Shown here: one piece after another, positions 21,339 through 22,817 of the stretch
Numbering within the stretch: position 1 is the first letter of the stretch
How the letters are laid out: each line of letters starts with the position of its first letter
Origin: a virus
DNA length: 22,817 nucleotides
Strand: one strand, 5' to 3'
IMG/VR virus record: IMGVR_UViG_3300010392_004727
Location: 1-22,817 of that record
The notes under the pieces: model-generated
Database searches by the model: none
Seen by the model: only the letters and a program-made list of their open reading frames with translations
What the model was told of the DNA's origin: nothing
Position numbers and translations under genes: made by a program

Positions 21339-21365
21339 GAGGGGGTGTTTATTTAAGTGGTGGCG

Positions 21366-22403
21366 TTATACCCAAGCACCGTCAATCCAAATTTTCACGT
21401 TTTTGAACTCAACTGCCGCCGCTTTACCAACTTCTTCGATAACGTAAGCCATATTCATTGACTCAAAGTTTTCAATTTGGTCTTTTTCGTCGTTTTTCTT
21501 GCCTGCGGAGCGACGAATTGAACCTTCTTGAATATAGATGGATAAGTTGTCGTAACTGGTGACCATGATGCCTGTAGATGGGAAGCCTGGTACTTTCACA
21601 GCAGGCAGACCACCATAAGTGCCGATGACTTGGAGCTCTTGAATTTTGCCTTTTTCGCTTGGCGTGTTGCCATGTGCTTCATAGAACTTGGCTTTGTCGT
21701 AAGCAAGCAGATCGGAGCCAATAATTGCCACTAGGTTTGAGTCATTTTCACAAGCATCATGCAGTAGGTTTTTCGTATTAAGAACGGCTAGATCTAGGTT
21801 AATGAAATCACCACCTTCACCGATGCGAATTTCACCTGCGGCTTTTTGACCTGTTGTAATTAAACGGTCGGCGTTGTGATCGCGCATGGCTTGGAACCAG
21901 CCTTTATTCACGTCTTCACCGTTCGGATTCTCGGTTGCATCGGTAGTGGCAGCGACTTTTTCGCCATACCACCCGATAGTGATTTTGTTGGCGTCAATTT
22001 GTTCACGATTGGTCTTGCTTATGATGGCACTAAAGTTTTTATGATGTGCCCATGCGTCCAGTTTGGCGTAGCGAAGAGCTGTATCGAAATTGGTTTGCTC
22101 GCACATGTACGGCATAGCACCCATGCTTGAGTAGTCTTTCGGTTTACGCTTGCCATCACCGGAAGTGTCTGTTCGGCTGGCAATCATGCCTGTGACGCCA
22201 AGGCCAATAGATTCACCTTTCTGATTTTTTACTGAGATGACATTAATTTTGTTGAGGAACCAATTACTTTCACGGATAGCGGCAATGATGCGTTGGGTTC
22301 CGTTTGGACTCACGTTGAACTTCTCTGTCGCGTCGTCAACATCGTTTTGTTTTGCTACTGCTTTTAAGTATGCATTAAGCTTTACTTTGGTATGTTTTTG
22401 CAT
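21366..22403 (-). CDS. Phage major capsid protein (P2 N-like)
   Basis: The 345-aa product is the size of P2 N (357 aa) and follows its pattern. The opening is YLKAVAKQNDVDDATEKFNV, followed by SNWFLNKINVISVKNQKGES and GLGVTGMIASRTDTSGDGKR, the middle is KLDAWAHHKNFSAI, and the end is VEFKNVKIWIDGAWV. It folds as the HK97-type shell protein and normally needs gene O for scaffolding. The start codon at 22403 has a weak AATTAGG site. The full length is present with no stop, so the head cluster looks functional here. Confidence 0.93.
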   Translation of the reverse strand: MQKHTKVKLNAYLKAVAKQNDVDDATEKFNVSPNGTQRIIAAIRESNWFLNKINVISVKNQKGESIGLGVTGMIASRTDTSGDGKRKPKDYSSMGAMPYMCEQTNFDTALRYAKLDAWAHHKNFSAIISKTNREQIDANKITIGWYGEKVAATTDATENPNGEDVNKGWFQAMRDHNADRLITTGQKAAGEIRIGEGGDFINLDLAVLNTKNLLHDACENDSNLVAIIGSDLLAYDKAKFYEAHGNTPSEKGKIQELQVIGTYGGLPAVKVPGFPSTGIMVTSYDNLSIYIQEGSIRRSAGKKNDEKDQIENFESMNMAYVIEEVGKAAAVEFKNVKIWIDGAWV

Positions 22404-22456
22404 GTTATTACCTAATTCAATTCGTTTTTGGTTGAGCTAGATTCTAGAGCTAGGGC

Positions 22457-22817
22457 CTATAGGTACGGTTCTTCTTGGTCGCCTTCACCTGCTAGCTGAC
22501 GCTCATCTTCATCGGTTAGCTTGCTTAGCTTTTCTAGTTGGCCACTGAGTTCACTGAACTGCGTTGACAGGGTTTCTACTTGACCTTTTAGTTCGGTGAC
22601 TTCTTTGTTGCCTTCGGCTTCCGGCTCATTTTTATCGCCGTCTTTTTTTTCTTGAGTAGATAGGCTTGTAACGAGTTGGCCTAATTTGCTGTTAAGTTCT
22701 TTGTTCTGCTCAATGCTTTGCTTAAGCAGCTCTTCGGTTTCTTTGCTCATTTCGTCTTCTTCCTGTTGTTGTGAGAGCTGCTCTGTGTGGCCTTCGCCTT
22801 TGAGCCAGCGCTTGAAT
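22457..22817 (-). CDS. Capsid scaffolding protein (P2 O-like), C-terminal part
   Basis: The 120 codons ending at 22457 are open to the window edge, reading FKRWLKGEGHTEQLSQQQEE, then an internal Met at 22750 that is not the true start. The region is a charged coiled coil (QNKELNSKLGQLVTSLSTQE and VTELKGQVETLSTQFSELSG) with an acidic tail. This fits the C-terminal scaffolding domain of gene O, which also has an N-terminal protease domain (outside the window) that cleaves N, L and O. It lies directly upstream of the capsid gene, the fixed P2 order. Confidence is limited by the missing N-terminus. Confidence 0.75.
   Translation of the reverse strand, partial: FKRWLKGEGHTEQLSQQQEEDEMSKETEELLKQSIEQNKELNSKLGQLVTSLSTQEKKDGDKNEPEAEGNKEVTELKGQVETLSTQFSELSGQLEKLSKLTDEDERQLAGEGDQEEPYL

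Overview
The window is a Vibrio-type secondary chromosome (chromosome 2) replication origin with an accessory block inserted beside it. The main evidence is a full-length RctB initiator (658 aa) next to an ori2-type iteron array, a divergent type Ia ParA2 cut by the left edge, and two perfect 15-bp parS2-type centromere sites. I cannot name the species; the sequence is clearly Vibrio but not identical to the V. cholerae proteins I remember.

Bases 1-3872 are the replication and partition core: parA2 (minus strand, partial), a parS2 site, the rctA-like incompatibility region with scattered 12-mers, a perfect DnaA box, six 12-mers at a 22-23 bp pitch, an AT-rich unwinding region carrying six ATCA repeats on the top strand, and rctB. 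A promoter-hairpin-terminator cassette just downstream of rctB may be a small RNA of about 105 nt. More RctB 12-mer-like sites lie in and beside the next gene, a hypothetical on the minus strand.

Bases 4976-9220 look like ordinary chromosome: a 66-aa charged protein, a DUF3283-like protein, a YeeN-type YebC/TACO1 protein, a beta-hydroxyacid dehydrogenase, a second parS2 site, a GGDEF diguanylate cyclase and a 97-aa hypothetical, several separated by good intrinsic terminators.

From about 9319 rightward the content is accessory. The 3' end of a minus-strand gene survives as 19 codons before foreign-looking, AT-rich DNA begins. A type II restriction-modification system follows: a C-box operator, a controller protein and a PD-(D/E)xK endonuclease on the plus strand, converging on an Eco57I-like adenine methyltransferase. 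The methyltransferase starts at TTG, next to a possible frameshift in an A5 tract. An intact ISAs1-family element (12743-13985) with a 10-bp target duplication sits just upstream of it.

Bases 14261-22817 are part of a minus-strand myophage-type prophage of mixed descent. The head and connector genes are P2-like (scaffold O, capsid N, L, R, S). The DUF2635 protein, sheath and short tail tube are Mu-like. The tail assembly chaperone has a -1 frameshift heptamer and a GpE-like extension, and a tape measure with internal repeats follows. The P2 M-like terminase subunit is not between N and L, where a long inverted repeat sits instead; it lies between the tail tube and chaperone genes. Baseplate, fibre, U, X and D genes are not seen, so the prophage is rearranged, defective or continued outside the window.
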